Shown: positions 47,801-58,774 of the stretch, in pieces | Numbering within the stretch: position 1 is the stretch's first letter | Layout: each line of letters starts with the position of its first letter | Assembly (NCBI RefSeq): GCF_947507565.1 | Contig: NC_089181.1 | Span: forward strand, 3,437,994 to 3,501,993 | Direction of reading: 5' to 3' | From: Oscarella lobularis | Taxonomy: Eukaryota; Porifera; Homoscleromorpha; Homosclerophorida; Oscarellidae | DNA length: 64,000 nucleotides | Program-made: the position numbers and the translations under genes | The notes under the pieces: model-generated | Databases searched by the model: none | Seen by the model: only the letters and a program-made list of their open reading frames with translations | What the model was told of the DNA's origin: nothing

Positions 47801-48186
47801 CCTGGTATGCCTCTTGGTGTGGAGACTAATAGAGGTTGTGGTGTGTGTTCGATCAGAGGTGGCGTACCGTTTGATGGTGTAGATATTTCAGTAGGGATAT
47901 CGGTGGGGATATCCATTTTTTCGTGTGCTAACATTCCTTCTCGTAGTTTCCTTCTCATGTGTTCTCGTTCTTTTTCTATTTCCTGCTCGACGTATTTCCT
48001 GATGACTGTTCCCACACTCGCTGAGAGTGCTGCTTCTTCAAGCGTCTTTTCCCAGAATGGGCGGGGGTTTTTATTTCCGTCGTCGTTGCCGTCTAAGAGC
48101 TTTTCTTCCTCCTCTGAGGAGGGGAGGTTAGGGAGAACTCCCTGTCGAATTGCTTCGTCAATGCTGTCGTCGTCTTGGGATGTCAT
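44830..48186 (-). CDS. PLE reverse transcriptase + GIY-YIG endonuclease, copy 2
   Basis: 1118 residues, identical in sequence to the copy 1 protein, ATG at 48186. Intact catalytic YIDD and GIY-YIG motifs. The identity over 3.3 kb implies a very recent duplication, strong homogenisation or an assembly repeat. Confidence 0.92.
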   Translation of the reverse strand: MTSQDDDSIDEAIRQGVLPNLPSSEEEEKLLDGNDDGNKNPRPFWEKTLEEAALSASVGTVIRKYVEQEIEKEREHMRRKLREGMLAHEKMDIPTDIPTEISTPSNGTPPLIEHTPQPLLVSTPRGIPGPNSLQQDLNELADFIIGVAADLTRAHLRLSEHIQYKETGRIPRGMQSGSTVNAFRSGDTKIAHELAELKQQYHTGIIDALIVHYTKVVSKLEEDQKRGNEREEMLRRRYPGSPLWENYEEYIKHETANKDAQPSFFSRYSRKRTNGNADTNDTAYLTTPSNSSRPKRKRPELQPELRPARKRRPRRGKKRPRRLPKQKVIRPRSRRSLLKRRQRLSALLSLLSKIKKDSKANTVINLSSRVLTTHEHSVLQKGLSFCPTPLRPNKKDLLKSITGFARKLRLQYYFTHQNPINKTHPKHPLKPKSSFTLKHVKNHQLEHFITALKSHALALKPKRPRLNTSKEERTAIKNLKSYKDIVIKRADKGSCIVIEDTTNYITEGLTHLTQPEIYKPLTEDPTPAIVNSIATAIQHFYQHGPLDYYTYKHLLPDPENTRTQILYFLKKLHKNPHGVRPICSGSSGPTELISALVDSYLQPIATQQPSYIRDSSHLIKILDNVSLPSTTILVALDVKSLYPSIPQNEAINVCGTFVQQHYNDPNITNMIKIFLYYILANNTFIFNNKPYLQLRGTAMGTKTAPSLANLFMAHLEQKFLTSQPHTPLYWLRYIDDIFLLWTTSEQNLNTFLTNLNEFHPTIKFTSEISHTNTTFLDIDIFKGNRFNQIGILDITTHIKPTNKFQYLHYTSSHPISMKRSVVTGELHRFLRSTSSLGDFLNHRENQKTRFLNRGYPRKLIKDINKQFPFTRRTQLIEKIPDPATVTTKENSKPPLTLVIPYDPWFPSLRKTLNDLWKRIETTPLLHSIFPTKPKIAFKRTQNLADTLVRAKLPTTTTTPTSNTPPTTPPTLETIYTTITPCKISNCKCCPILRRRTSFTSLVTNETYPITDTFSCSSKNLIYLLECPDCGKQYIGQTTTTLAKRMQRHRSHYHQKKDLYLYAHFHDHGWKSLDKLGVQPIDSIPDSSYDLHWLEQHWISCLETRKPKGLNAKDERLPF

Positions 48187-48191
48187 CGTTT

Positions 48192-48267
48192 GCGAGAACG
48201 ATCAAATGGTAGGGGCAGACGCGTTTCGGTCTAATCGTGACCTCGTCAGTGCCTGATCAGTTCTCGC
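48192..48267 (-). ncRNA. Hammerhead ribozyme upstream of the PLE ORF, copy 2
   Basis: Identical to the ribozyme of copy 1, with the same core and stems. Predicted cleavage lies between 48218 and 48217. Cleavage of a read-through transcript at both copies would release an RNA of exactly one unit, 8476 nt. Confidence 0.8.
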
Positions 48268-48887
48268 GAAGTGTGCCGTTTATATATAATTTTCGGTGTG
48301 AAAGTTTAATTTTGGATCGTCTGTCACGTTTGTGGCATAGACGGCGGTGGATTTTAGCCCGATGTGTCGGTCGAAAATGGCATGTGTGTTTACGTGAATA
48401 TTTTTTAGCGGCAGGGTCTTGATTAGGTAGGTTTCAGAGTGGTGTTAGGGTCGCGGTCGCTAGGGGAGGGGTTGCTTAGGGAGGGTGGGCTTTCTTTTAA
48501 GGTGTTGATGACTATGCTAGGCTGGTTTTAAGGTTTAGAGGCTGATTTCCTAATGGGTTCTATTTATGAATTTACTTTTGGGGTTGTATGCTATTTGGTG
48601 AGGTTGGTATGGGTTGAGGGGGCCTTTTATGGGGACGTTGGGGTGCGGGTTCACGTGAGCAGGGCGTGTCAATTTCGCGGGGCCTTAGTAACGGATGTTA
48701 GGGGTCTGGTATGGGTTTGGGGCTTTTTTATTTGTTTTTAGAGTGGGTATAAGGGTTGATGTTGGGGTGGAGTGGGTTATGTGTATGATTATGGGTTATT
48801 TTCATTTATTTTTTATTGTATTTTTAGTTTGACACCATATGGGGGTTCCGATCGATTGCGGAGACGCAGGACTCAGACCATCGAGAG

Positions 48888-49018
48888 GGGTTATAGTACG
48901 GATATTGCACAAGGCAGATCTGTATCAACTGCTAGTCTCCACGACCGACCTGGAATTTGGTGTCCTGTTTAGAAGGTTGGAGTAATTTGTATACTTATAT
49001 TTTTCGTTTATCTTTTTT

Positions 49019-49064
<46 letters not shown>

Positions 49065-52000
49065 CCCGTTGAGTTATTCCTTGTAGGTTTTCCGTTTGGT
49101 GATTTATGGTGGTGGGGTATTGCCCCTTTGGGGGGGGGGGGGGAAAGGGGGAAGAAGGAAGGGGCCTAGCGAGCGTGGGGAGCAGGAGAGTCGGGTGGCG
49201 GGGTTTGGGGATCGATATATTGGTTTTTAGAAAATTCTTGGTAACTATGGCAACAGCAGGGTTTATAGGTTCCTTGGCGAGGTATTACTGGAAGGGGAAG
49301 ATTGGGTCCTGAATCGCGCTTCTATTGTAAAGTTATGGTTGGTTAAAGAGGTTTGTGTTTAGGAAAATTCTTTTAAGATTTTTAGTTGCTAGGGAGATAT
49401 GGGAGTGCGTTGGTAAAGTTGCGGAATATAATTCTACCGCGGGTGTCCCTTTCTGAAAAAAATCCTGGGTGTCCTAAGTCATTGTTTATGGAATTATGCT
49501 AAAATTTAGAATTCAAAAAGGGGGTCTAAAATCTATAAGTTGCTGGATTAACTTCTTATTTGGTTCGTTGTGGTCGTATAATATATCATTTGAAAGCGTT
49601 TTGTGAGTACTATCTACATTCCTATGGGTGACGTCATTGGGTGTGATCTCTATTGATTATTACTAAATACGTGTTTTAGAAGACCTTCAACTTATACTTC
49701 TTATTCTATATAGTAGGTTAAGAGTATTGGCAATTATTTTACTGGGGTTTTGTAGAGAATTTTATGTAGTTTAATATGGGTGTAGGGTCTCTTGGGCGTA
49801 TTTGAGGTTTGATGTAATAAAATTCCGTTTTAACGATGTGTTCACATTTGCGTTTCTGATAATTTTCAGCTACGTTCTAAGTTGGGACCGGTGGTGGGCG
49901 TGTAGTGTTGTAGGTTTTTAGACGTGTGGGGAGTCTTTCTTATTTATTTTTCGTTGATGATTTGAAATTTCCTTCGTGGTTATCCGGGGTTACGCGCATA
50001 CGGGGTTAGGATTTTCTTTCATTTCTATGGTGGCTTTAAATGGGGCGAAGGAGAGGGAATGAGAGGGAATTGGTCGCGACGAAAGGTAGATTGCATGTTT
50101 GTGTGTCTTTTCATCGCGCGTGTTTCGGTTGCGGGGTCACCTACGCGTTCTATCCGTTTTCGTATTATTATTATTCGCTCTCTGCGCTAGTTTTGGAATT
50201 AGATCGTTGCGCGACGGGTTTTAGGGCGTGCTCGAGGGGTCGTTTACGTTACGCGGTGGAAGTTGGGGGCCCGCGTGGGGAAACCGGCGTCGTTGTTGTG
50301 ATTTTTTGCGTTCTCGGGTGTTTTCGCGTGTTGTATGTTGTGCGGGTGAAAGTAGGGCGTGGATTTGTGTATGGTTTGGGTGTTGTTTCCTAAGTAGTTC
50401 TTTGTGTTCTTAGGGGGAAGGTTTGTTTCATTTTTTTCTTTTTTCAGGTTGTTTTTTAGGGAAGGCTTGTTGCGAGGCTTTGTTAGATAAGTGCATCGTA
50501 ATTTTATGCGTTGTATGGGCTTTGGTTTTTTGTGTTGTGTAGAGATGGGTCATGCAGGAGATTAATCATAAGGTGTGGTTTTAACTTATTTATTTTCTAT
50601 TTTGGTTTTTAATTCGTTTGTTCTAGGGGTATATGTATGGAGGGATCAGCGGAGGGATGGGGCTCGCGAGAGAGGAGAGGAATGCGCGATAGGTGAGAGA
50701 AAGGAATGGCAGTGGATCGGTCGATGGTATGTGCTGTAGGTATTATTCTTTTTGATGAATTATTTTAAATTGTTTACTTTAGGGGCATATGTATGGAGGG
50801 ATGAGAGGAGGAATAGGACACGCGAGGGAGGAGAAGAGTGAGCGATGGGTGAGCGAGGGGATGAGCAACGAATCGATCAATGGTATGTGTTGTAGGTATT
50901 ATTCTTTTTAATGAAATATTTTCAATCGTTTATTGTAGGGGCATATGTATGGGAGGATCAGAGGAGGGATGGGACACGCAAGGGAGGGGAGGGATAAGCG
51001 ATGGGTAAGAGAGGATGAGCAACGGATCGATCAATGGTATGTGTTATAGGTAATATTCTTTTTAACGAATTATTTTGAATCGTTTATTCTAGAGGCATAT
51101 GTATGGAAGGATCAGAGGAGAGATGGGACACGCGAGGGAGGAGAGGGATGAGCGATGGGTGAGAGAAAGGATTGGCAGCGGATCGGACGATGGTTTGTGC
51201 TATGGGTATTATTCTTTTTAACGAATTATTTTGACTTGTTTATTTTAGGGGCATGTGTATGGAAGGATGAGAGGAGGAATAGGACACGCGAGGGAGGAGA
51301 AGAGTGAGCGATGGGTGAGCGAGGGGATGAGCAACGAATCGATCGATGGTATGTGTTGTAGGTATTATTCTTTTTAGTGAAATATTTTAAATCGTTTATT
51401 GTAGGGGCATATGTATGGGAGGATGAGAAGAGGGATGGGACACGCAAGGGAGGGGAGGGATAAGCGATGGGTGAGAGAGAGGATGAGGAGCGGATCGATC
51501 GATGGTATGTGTTATAGGTAATATTCCTTTTAACGAATTATTTTGAATCGTTTATTCTAGAGGCATATGTATGGAAGGATCAGAGGAGAGATGGGACACG
51601 CGAGGGAGGAGAGGGATGAGCGATGGGTGAGAGAAAGGATTGGCAGTGGATCGGACGATGGTTTGTGCTATGGGTATTATTCTTTTTAACGAATTATTTT
51701 GACTTGTTTATTTTAGGGGCATATGTATGGAAGGATGAGAGGAGGAATAGGACACGCGAGGGAGGAGGAGAGTGAGCGATGGGTGAGCGAGGGGATGAGC
51801 AACGAATCGATCGATGGTATGTGTTGTAGGTATTGTTCTCTTTAGTGAAATATTTTAAATCGTTTATTGTAGGGGCATATGTATGAGAGGATGAGAGGAG
51901 GGATGGGACACGCAAGGGAGGGGAGGGATAAGCGATGGGTGAGAGAGAGGATGAGCAGCGGATCGATCGATGGTATGTGTTATAGGTAATATTCTTTTTA

Positions 52001-55000
52001 ACGAATTATTTTGAATCGTTTATTCTAGAGGCATATGTATGGAAGGATCAGAGGAGAGATGGGACACGCGAGGGAGGAGAGGGATGAGCGATGGGTGAGA
52101 GAAAGGATTGGCAGCGGATCGGACGATGGTTTGTGCTATGGGTATTAGTCTTTTTAACGAATTATTTTGACTTGTTTATTTTAGGGGCATATGTATGGAA
52201 GGACGAGAGGAGGAATAGGACACGCGAGGGAGGAGAAGAGTGAGAGATGGGTGAGCGAGGGGATGAGCAACGAATCGATCGATGGTATGTGTTGTAGGTA
52301 TTATTCTTTTTAGTGAAATATTTTAAATCGTTTATTGTAGGGGCATATGTATGGGAGGATGAGAGGAGGGATGGGACACGCAAGGGAGGGGAGGGATAAG
52401 CGATGGGTGAGAGAGAGGATGAGGAGCGGATCGATCGATGGTATGTGTTATAGGTAATATTCCTTTTAACGAATTATTTTGAATCGTTTATTCTAGAGGC
52501 ATATGTATGGAAGGATCAGAGGAGAGATGGGACACGCGAGGGAGGAGAGGGATGAGCGATGGGTGAGAGGAAGGATTGGCAGCGGATCGGACGATGGTAT
52601 GTGCTGTGGGTATTATTCCTTTTAGCGGATTATTTTAACTCGTTTATTCTAGAGGCATACGTATGGAAGGATCAGAGGAGAGGTGGGACACGTAAGGGAG
52701 GAGAGGGATGAGCGATGTGTGAGAGAGGATGAGCAGCGGATCGATCGATGGTATGTGTTATAAGTAGTATTCTTTTTAATGAATTATTTTAAGTCGTTTA
52801 TTCTAGGGGCATATCTATGGGAGGATCAGATAGGAGGGATGGGACACGCGAGGGAGGAGAAGGATGAGCGGTGGGCGAGAGAGGATGGGCAGCGGGTCGG
52901 TCGGTGGTATGTGATATAGGTATGATTTTGTCTAATGAATTATTGTTAATGAATTGTTTTTAATTTGTTTATTTTAGGGGCATGGATATGGAGGAATCGG
53001 GGAAAGAAGGGAAGAGGCATGCAGATGAGAATGAGCGGTGAAGGAGGGGGTCAACAGAACAATCAAGTGGGAGGAATTTTGGGGTATGGGGTTGAGATAC
53101 CTTTGGGCTTTTATTTGGTGGGCTGATATTTTTTCTTTTTTCGTTTTTGTAGAATTTGGTTGTGGGAAGTCAAGCGGAAGAGTCAGTCATAGAAAAAGAA
53201 TAGAGAAGAGAAGGCTTTGGAGGCGTTCATTTGTGGTGAGTTTCTGGGTAGTGTATGTAGTGTGTGTTTTTTATTTGTTTATATGGTCTATTAGAGTTAG
53301 TCTGTTAGAGTTAGAAAGGGAGTCTTTCATCCTTTGCGTTGAGTCCCTTTGGTTTTCTTGTTTCCAGGCACGAGATCCAGTGTTGTTCTAACCAGTGTAG
53401 ATCGTATGATGAGTCCGGGATTGAGTCGATAGGTTGTACCCCTAGTTTGTCTAGAGATTTCCACCCGTGGTCATGGAAGTGGGCGTAAAGGTAGAGGTCT
53501 TTCTTTTGGTGGTAGTGGCTACGGTGTCGTTGCATTCGTTTTGCTAGAGTGGTGGTAGTTTGGCCAATGTACTGTTTGCCACAGTCGGGGCATTCCAAGA
53601 GGTATATTAAGTTTTTTGAACTGCATGAGAATGTATCCGTGATAGGGTATGTTTCATTGGTGACTAGGCTGGTGAAGGATGTTCTCCTGCGTAAGATCGG
53701 GCAGCATTTGCAGTTGGAGATTTTGCATGGTGTGATTGTTGTATAGATGGTTTCAAGTGTGGGCGGGGTTGTTGGTGGAGTATTGCTGGTAGGAGTTGTG
53801 GTGGTAGTAGGGAGTTTTGCTCTTACGAGAGTGTCTGCTAGATTTTGTGTGCGTTTAAATGCTATCTTTGGTTTTGTAGGGAAGATGGAGTGTAGTAAGG
53901 GGGTTGTTTCAATGCGTTTCCATAGATCGTTAAGTGTTTTTCGTAGGCTAGGAAACCAGGGGTCGTATGGGATGACTAGTGTAAGGGGTGGTTTGGAGTT
54001 TTCTTTTGTTGTAACGGTTGCGGGGTCTGGAATTTTTTCAATAAGTTGCGTTCGTCGTGTGAACGGAAATTGCTTGTTTATGTCCTTAATTAGTTTTCGA
54101 GGGTAGCCTCGATTGAGAAATCGTGTTTTTTGGTTTTCTCTGTGGTTTAGGAAGTCACCTAGTGAGGAGGTTGATCTTAGAAAGCGGTGTAATTCACCAG
54201 TGACTACGCTTCTTTTCATTGATATTGGGTGTGATGAAGTGTAGTGTAGGTATTGAAATTTGTTGGTTGGTTTGATATGGGTAGTGATGTCTAGTATCCC
54301 GATTTGGTTGAACCGATTACCTTTGAAGATATCTATATCCAGGAATGTAGTGTTTGTGTGGCTGATTTCTGATGTGAATTTTATAGTTGGGTGGAATTCG
54401 TTGAGGTTAGTGAGAAAGGTGTTTAGGTTCTGTTCAGAGGTTGTCCAAAGTAGAAATATGTCATCGATATAGCGTAGCCAGTAAAGTGGTGTATGTGGTT
54501 GTGACGTGAGGAATTTCTGTTCGAGGTGTGCCATGAATAGGTTTGCCAGGGATGGGGCTGTTTTCGTCCCCATGGCTGTGCCTCTGAGTTGGAGGTACGG
54601 TTTATTATTAAAGATAAACGTGTTGTTTGCAAGAATATAGTAGAGGAAAATCTTAATCATGTTGGTTATATTTGGATCGTTATAGTGTTGTTGCACAAAT
54701 GTGCCACAAACGTTGATAGCTTCGTTTTGAGGGATAGAAGGGTAGAGGGATTTCACATCTAATGCTACTAAGATTGTTGTTGAAGGGAGGGAGACGTTGT
54801 CCAGTATTTTTATAAGGTGTGAGCTGTCCCGTATGTAGCTTGGTTGTTGGGTAGCAATAGGTTGGAGGTAGGAGTCTACCAGTGCAGATATTAGCTCCGT
54901 TGGTCCTGATGATCCACTGCAGATTGGTCTAACACCGTGGGGGTTTTTATGGAGTTTTTTAAGAAAGTAGAGTATTTGAGTGCGTGTGTTTTCTGGATCT

Positions 55001-56654
55001 GGGAGTAAGTGTTTGTAGGTATAATAATCAAGCGGTCCATGTTGGTAGAAGTGTTGTATTGCTGTTGCAATTGAGTTTACAATTGCTGGTGTGGGGTCTT
55101 CTGTTAGTGGTTTATAGATTTCCGGTTGGGTAAGGTGTGTGAGTCCTTCTGTTATATAGTTAGTTGTGTCCTCTATAACAATGCAAGATCCCTTATCTGC
55201 TCTTTTAATGACGATGTCTTTGTAGGATTTAAGGTTTTTAATGGCTGTACGTTCCTCTTTAGAGGTGTTGAGTCTAGGTCTTTTAGGTTTCAAGGCTAAT
55301 GCATGGCTTTTAAGTGCGGTAATAAAATGTTCAAGTTGGTGATTTTTTACATGTTTTAGTGTGAAGGATGATTTTGGTTTGAGTGGGTGTTTAGGATGTG
55401 TTTTATTTATTGGATTTTGATGGGTAAAATAATATTGGAGGCGGAGTTTTCGAGCAAATCCCGTGATTGATTTTAGTAAGTCTTTTTTATTAGGGCGGAG
55501 GGGTGTTGGGCAGAAGGAGAGTCCTTTTTGGAGCACGGAGTGTTCGTGTGTGGTGAGTACGCGGGACGAAAGGTTTATAACAGTGTTTGCTTTAGAATCT
55601 TTTTTTATTTTCGATAGAAGGGACAACAAGGCGGACAATCTCTGTCTACGCTTTAGAAGCGACCTTCGTGACCTCGGCCGGATGACCTTCTGCTTCGGGA
55701 GTCGCCGTGGGCGTTTCTTCCCGCGTCTCGGTCTTCTTTTTCGCGCCGGTCGTAGTTCCGGTTGTAGTTCCGGTCGCTTCCTCTTCGGTCTAGAGGAGTT
55801 AGAAGGGGTAGTAAGGTAAGCGGTGTCATTCGTATCGGCGTTACCGTTCGTTCGTTTCCGCGAGTAACGGCTGAAGAATGAGGGTTGTGCGTCTTTGTTC
55901 GCGGTTTCGTGTTTTATATATTCTTCGTAGTTCTCCCAGAGTGGGCTTCCCGGGTAGCGTCGGCGTAGCATTTCTTCCCGTTCGTTGCCTCGCTTCTGGT
56001 CTTCCTCGAGTTTAGAAACGACCTTAGTGTAGTGTACAATTAGCGCGTCGATTATTCCGGTGTGGTATTGCTGCTTTAGTTCTGCGAGTTCGTGAGCGAT
56101 TTTAGTGTCTCCTGATCTAAAGGCATTGACCGTAGATCCTGATTGCATTCCCCTTGGTATTCTCCCTGTCTCTTTGTATTGAATATGTTCTGACAGTCGT
56201 AAGTGAGCGCGAGTTAGATCTGCTGCGACTCCAATGATAAAGTCAGCGAGCTCATTGAGATCTTGCTGTAGGCTATTTGGGCCTGGTATGCCTCTTGGTG
56301 TGGAGACTAATAGAGGTTGTGGTGTGTGTTCGATCAGAGGTGGCGTACCGTTTGATGGTGTAGATATTTCAGTAGGGATATCGGTGGGGATATCCATTTT
56401 TTCGTGTGCTAACATTCCTTCTCGTAGTTTCCTTCTCATGTGTTCTCGTTCTTTTTCTATTTCCTGCTCGACGTATTTCCTGATGACTGTTCCCACACTC
56501 GCTGAGAGTGCTGCTTCTTCAAGCGTCTTTTCCCAGAATGGGCGGGGGTTTTTATTTCCGTCGTCGTTGCCGTCTAAGAGCTTTTCTTCCTCCTCTGAGG
56601 AGGGGAGGTTAGGGAGAACTCCCTGTCGAATTGCTTCGTCAATGCTGTCGTCGT
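48888..56654 (-). mobile_element. Penelope-like retroelement, copy 3 (5'-truncated, telomere-capped)
   Basis: The 3' end joins copy 2 directly. At the 5' side the element stops within codon 6 of the ORF (56654) and TTAGGG repeats follow, so the ribozyme and 5' region are missing. One base (T) is shared at the junction. Poly-T is 44 nt. Confidence 0.9.
50627..52977. repeat. 156-bp tandem array, copy 3
   Basis: Same 15 monomers as copy 1, shifted by 16957 bp. Confidence 0.93.
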
Positions 56655-56859
56655 TAGGGTTAGGGTTAGGGTTAGGGTTAGGGTTAGGGTTAGGGTTAGG
56701 GTTAGGGTTAGGGTTAGGGTTAGGGTTAGGGTTAGGGTTAGGGTTAGGGTTAGGGTTAGGGTTAGGGTTAGGGTTAGGGTTAGGGTTAGGGTTAAAAGGT
56801 GTACCCACTTGGGTGACCCTTAATAACTCCTTAAATATTGAACGTATGACGTCATGCAT
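53311..56859 (-). CDS. PLE RT/endonuclease, copy 3, N-terminus replaced by telomere-encoded Asn-Pro repeats
   Basis: The original first five residues are lost at 56654. The C-strand telomere repeat read in this frame is AAC CCT, encoding (Asn-Pro)n without a stop. The frame therefore stays open through the 140-bp telomeric tract and into the 182-bp segment, where an ATG at 56859 gives MHDVIRSIFKELLRVTQVGT before the NP run. The result is a potential 1182-residue chimera retaining all RT and GIY-YIG motifs. TTAGGG length changes are multiples of six, so the frame survives tract-length variation. Whether any promoter drives it is unknown; the fusion may be purely fortuitous. Confidence 0.7.
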   Translation of the reverse strand: MHDVIRSIFKELLRVTQVGTPFNPNPNPNPNPNPNPNPNPNPNPNPNPNPNPNPNPNPNPNPNPNPNPNDDSIDEAIRQGVLPNLPSSEEEEKLLDGNDDGNKNPRPFWEKTLEEAALSASVGTVIRKYVEQEIEKEREHMRRKLREGMLAHEKMDIPTDIPTEISTPSNGTPPLIEHTPQPLLVSTPRGIPGPNSLQQDLNELADFIIGVAADLTRAHLRLSEHIQYKETGRIPRGMQSGSTVNAFRSGDTKIAHELAELKQQYHTGIIDALIVHYTKVVSKLEEDQKRGNEREEMLRRRYPGSPLWENYEEYIKHETANKDAQPSFFSRYSRKRTNGNADTNDTAYLTTPSNSSRPKRKRPELQPELRPARKRRPRRGKKRPRRLPKQKVIRPRSRRSLLKRRQRLSALLSLLSKIKKDSKANTVINLSSRVLTTHEHSVLQKGLSFCPTPLRPNKKDLLKSITGFARKLRLQYYFTHQNPINKTHPKHPLKPKSSFTLKHVKNHQLEHFITALKSHALALKPKRPRLNTSKEERTAIKNLKSYKDIVIKRADKGSCIVIEDTTNYITEGLTHLTQPEIYKPLTEDPTPAIVNSIATAIQHFYQHGPLDYYTYKHLLPDPENTRTQILYFLKKLHKNPHGVRPICSGSSGPTELISALVDSYLQPIATQQPSYIRDSSHLIKILDNVSLPSTTILVALDVKSLYPSIPQNEAINVCGTFVQQHYNDPNITNMIKIFLYYILANNTFIFNNKPYLQLRGTAMGTKTAPSLANLFMAHLEQKFLTSQPHTPLYWLRYIDDIFLLWTTSEQNLNTFLTNLNEFHPTIKFTSEISHTNTTFLDIDIFKGNRFNQIGILDITTHIKPTNKFQYLHYTSSHPISMKRSVVTGELHRFLRSTSSLGDFLNHRENQKTRFLNRGYPRKLIKDINKQFPFTRRTQLIEKIPDPATVTTKENSKPPLTLVIPYDPWFPSLRKTLNDLWKRIETTPLLHSIFPTKPKIAFKRTQNLADTLVRAKLPTTTTTPTSNTPPTTPPTLETIYTTITPCKISNCKCCPILRRRTSFTSLVTNETYPITDTFSCSSKNLIYLLECPDCGKQYIGQTTTTLAKRMQRHRSHYHQKKDLYLYAHFHDHGWKSLDKLGVQPIDSIPDSSYDLHWLEQHWISCLETRKPKGLNAKDERLPF
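56655..56794 (+). repeat. Interstitial telomeric tract, about 23 TTAGGG repeats, capping copy 3
   Basis: 140 bp of perfect repeats between truncated copy 3 and the second 182-bp segment; a former chromosome end or a recombination joint. Confidence 0.95.
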
Positions 56860-56976
56860 AGCATCATTTAAAAGGAAATTTAATAAGCTTTCGATTGATC
56901 CTATATTTGCTGTGCAAATTATTTAGTATAAAGAAGTTATCAAGGTTTTTGTAAAGTCACTTTTTTTGGGTGATTT
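56795..56976. other. 182-bp segment trapped between telomeric tracts, copy B
   Basis: Identical to 31690-31871 and followed by the same micro-fragment and tract. Its - strand supplies the ATG of the copy 3 chimeric ORF. Confidence 0.7.
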
Positions 56977-56990
56977 TAGGGTTAGGGTTA

Positions 56991-57013
56991 GGGTTATAGT
57001 ACGGATATTGCAC
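56991..57013 (-). mobile_element. Extremely 5'-truncated PLE copy (17 unique nt), copy B
   Basis: Same GGGTTA + TAGTACGGATATTGCAC fragment as at 31886-31908, between telomeric tracts 56976-56996 and 57014-57040. Confidence 0.8.
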
Positions 57014-57040
57014 TTAGGGTTAGGGTTAGGGTTAGGGTTA
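57014..57040 (+). repeat. Interstitial telomeric tract in front of PLE copy 4
   Basis: About 4.5 TTAGGG repeats, same length as the tract at 31909-31935. Confidence 0.9.
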
Positions 57041-57165
57041 TAGTACGGATATTGCACAAGGCAGATCTGTATCAACTGCTAGTCTCCACGACCGACCTGG
57101 AATTTGGTGTCCTGTTTAGAAGGTTGGAGTAATTTGTATACTTATATTTTTCGTTTATCTTTTTT

Positions 57166-57212
<47 letters not shown>

Positions 57213-58774
57213 CCCGTTGAGTTATTCCTTGTAGGTTTTCCGTTTGGTGATTTATGGTGGTGGGGTATTGCCCCTTTGGGGGGGGGGGGGGAAAGGGGGA
57301 AGAAGGAAGGGGCCTAGCGAGCGTGGGGAGCAGGAGAGTCGGGTGGCGGGGTTTGGGGATCGATATATTGGTTTTTAGAAAATTCTTGGTAACTATGGCA
57401 ACAGCAGGGTTTATAGGTTCCTTGGCGAGGTATTACTGGAAGGGGAAGATTGGGTCCTGAATCGCGCTTCTATTGTAAAGTTATGGTTGGTTAAAGAGGT
57501 TTGTGTTTAGGAAAATTCTTTTAAGATTTTTAGTTGCTAGGGAGATATGGGAGTGCGTTGGTAAAGTTGCGGAATATAATTCTACCGCGGGTGTCCCTTT
57601 CTGAAAAAAATCCTGGGTGTCCTAAGTCATTGTTTATGGAATTATGCTAAAATTTAGAATTCAAAAAGGGGGTCTAAAATCTATAAGTTGCTGGATTAAC
57701 TTCTTATTTGGTTCGTTGTGGTCGTATAATATATCATTTGAAAGCGTTTTGTGAGTACTATCTACATTCCTATGGGTGACGTCATTGGGTGTGATCTCTA
57801 TTGATTATTACTAAATACGTGTTTTAGAAGACCTTCAACTTATACTTCTTATTCTATATAGTAGGTTAAGAGTATTGGCAATTATTTTACTGGGGTTTTG
57901 TAGAGAATTTTATGTAGTTTAATATGGGTGTAGGGTCTCTTGGGCGTATTTGAGGTTTGATGTAATAAAATTCCGTTTTAACGATGTGTTCACATTTGCG
58001 TTTCTGATAATTTTCAGCTACGTTCTAAGTTGGGACCGGTGGTGGGCGTGTAGTGTTGTAGGTTTTTAGACGTGTGGGGAGTCTTTCTTATTTATTTTTC
58101 GTTGATGATTTGAAATTTCCTTCGTGGTTATCCGGGGTTACGCGCATACGGGGTTAGGATTTTCTTTCATTTCTATGGTGGCTTTAAATGGGGCGAAGGA
58201 GAGGGAATGAGAGGGAATTGGTCGCGACGAAAGGTAGATTGCATGTTTGTGTGTCTTTTCATCGCGCGTGTTTCGGTTGCGGGGTCACCTACGCGTTCTA
58301 TCCGTTTTCGTATTATTATTATTCGCTCTCTGCGCTAGTTTTGGAATTAGATCGTTGCGCGACGGGTTTTAGGGCGTGCTCGAGGGGTCGTTTACGTTAC
58401 GCGGTGGAAGTTGGGGGCCCGCGTGGGGAAACCGGCGTCGTTGTTGTGATTTTTTGCGTTCTCGGGTGTTTTCGCGTGTTGTATGTTGTGCGGGTGAAAG
58501 TAGGGCGTGGATTTGTGTATGGTTTGGGTGTTGTTTCCTAAGTAGTTCTTTGTGTTCTTAGGGGGAAGGTTTGTTTCATTTTTTTCTTTTTTCAGGTTGT
58601 TTTTTAGGGAAGGCTTGTTGCGAGGCTTTGTTAGATAAGTGCATCGTAATTTTATGCGTTGTATGGGCTTTGGTTTTTTGTGTTGTGTAGAGATGGGTCA
58701 TGCAGGAGATTAATCATAAGGTGTGGTTTTAACTTATTTATTTTCTATTTTGGTTTTTAATTCGTTTGTTCTAG

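Larger units (their letters stand above)
40412..48887 (-). mobile_element. Penelope-like retroelement, copy 2 (full length, 8476 bp)
   Basis: Same organisation as copy 1, with a 39-nt poly-T tract in place of 45. The 3' end (GGGTTATAG at 40412) is joined straight to the 5' end of copy 1 (ending ACCATCGAGAG), and its 5' end to copy 3 at 48888, without intervening TTAGGG arrays. Array at 42146-44496; ORF 48186-44830; ribozyme 48267-48192. Confidence 0.9.

Noticed and set aside
56234-56926. + strand 230-residue ORF with (Leu-Gly)n
   Set aside because: The Leu-Gly run is the TTAGGG tract read in one frame, and the rest is antisense to the PLE ORF.
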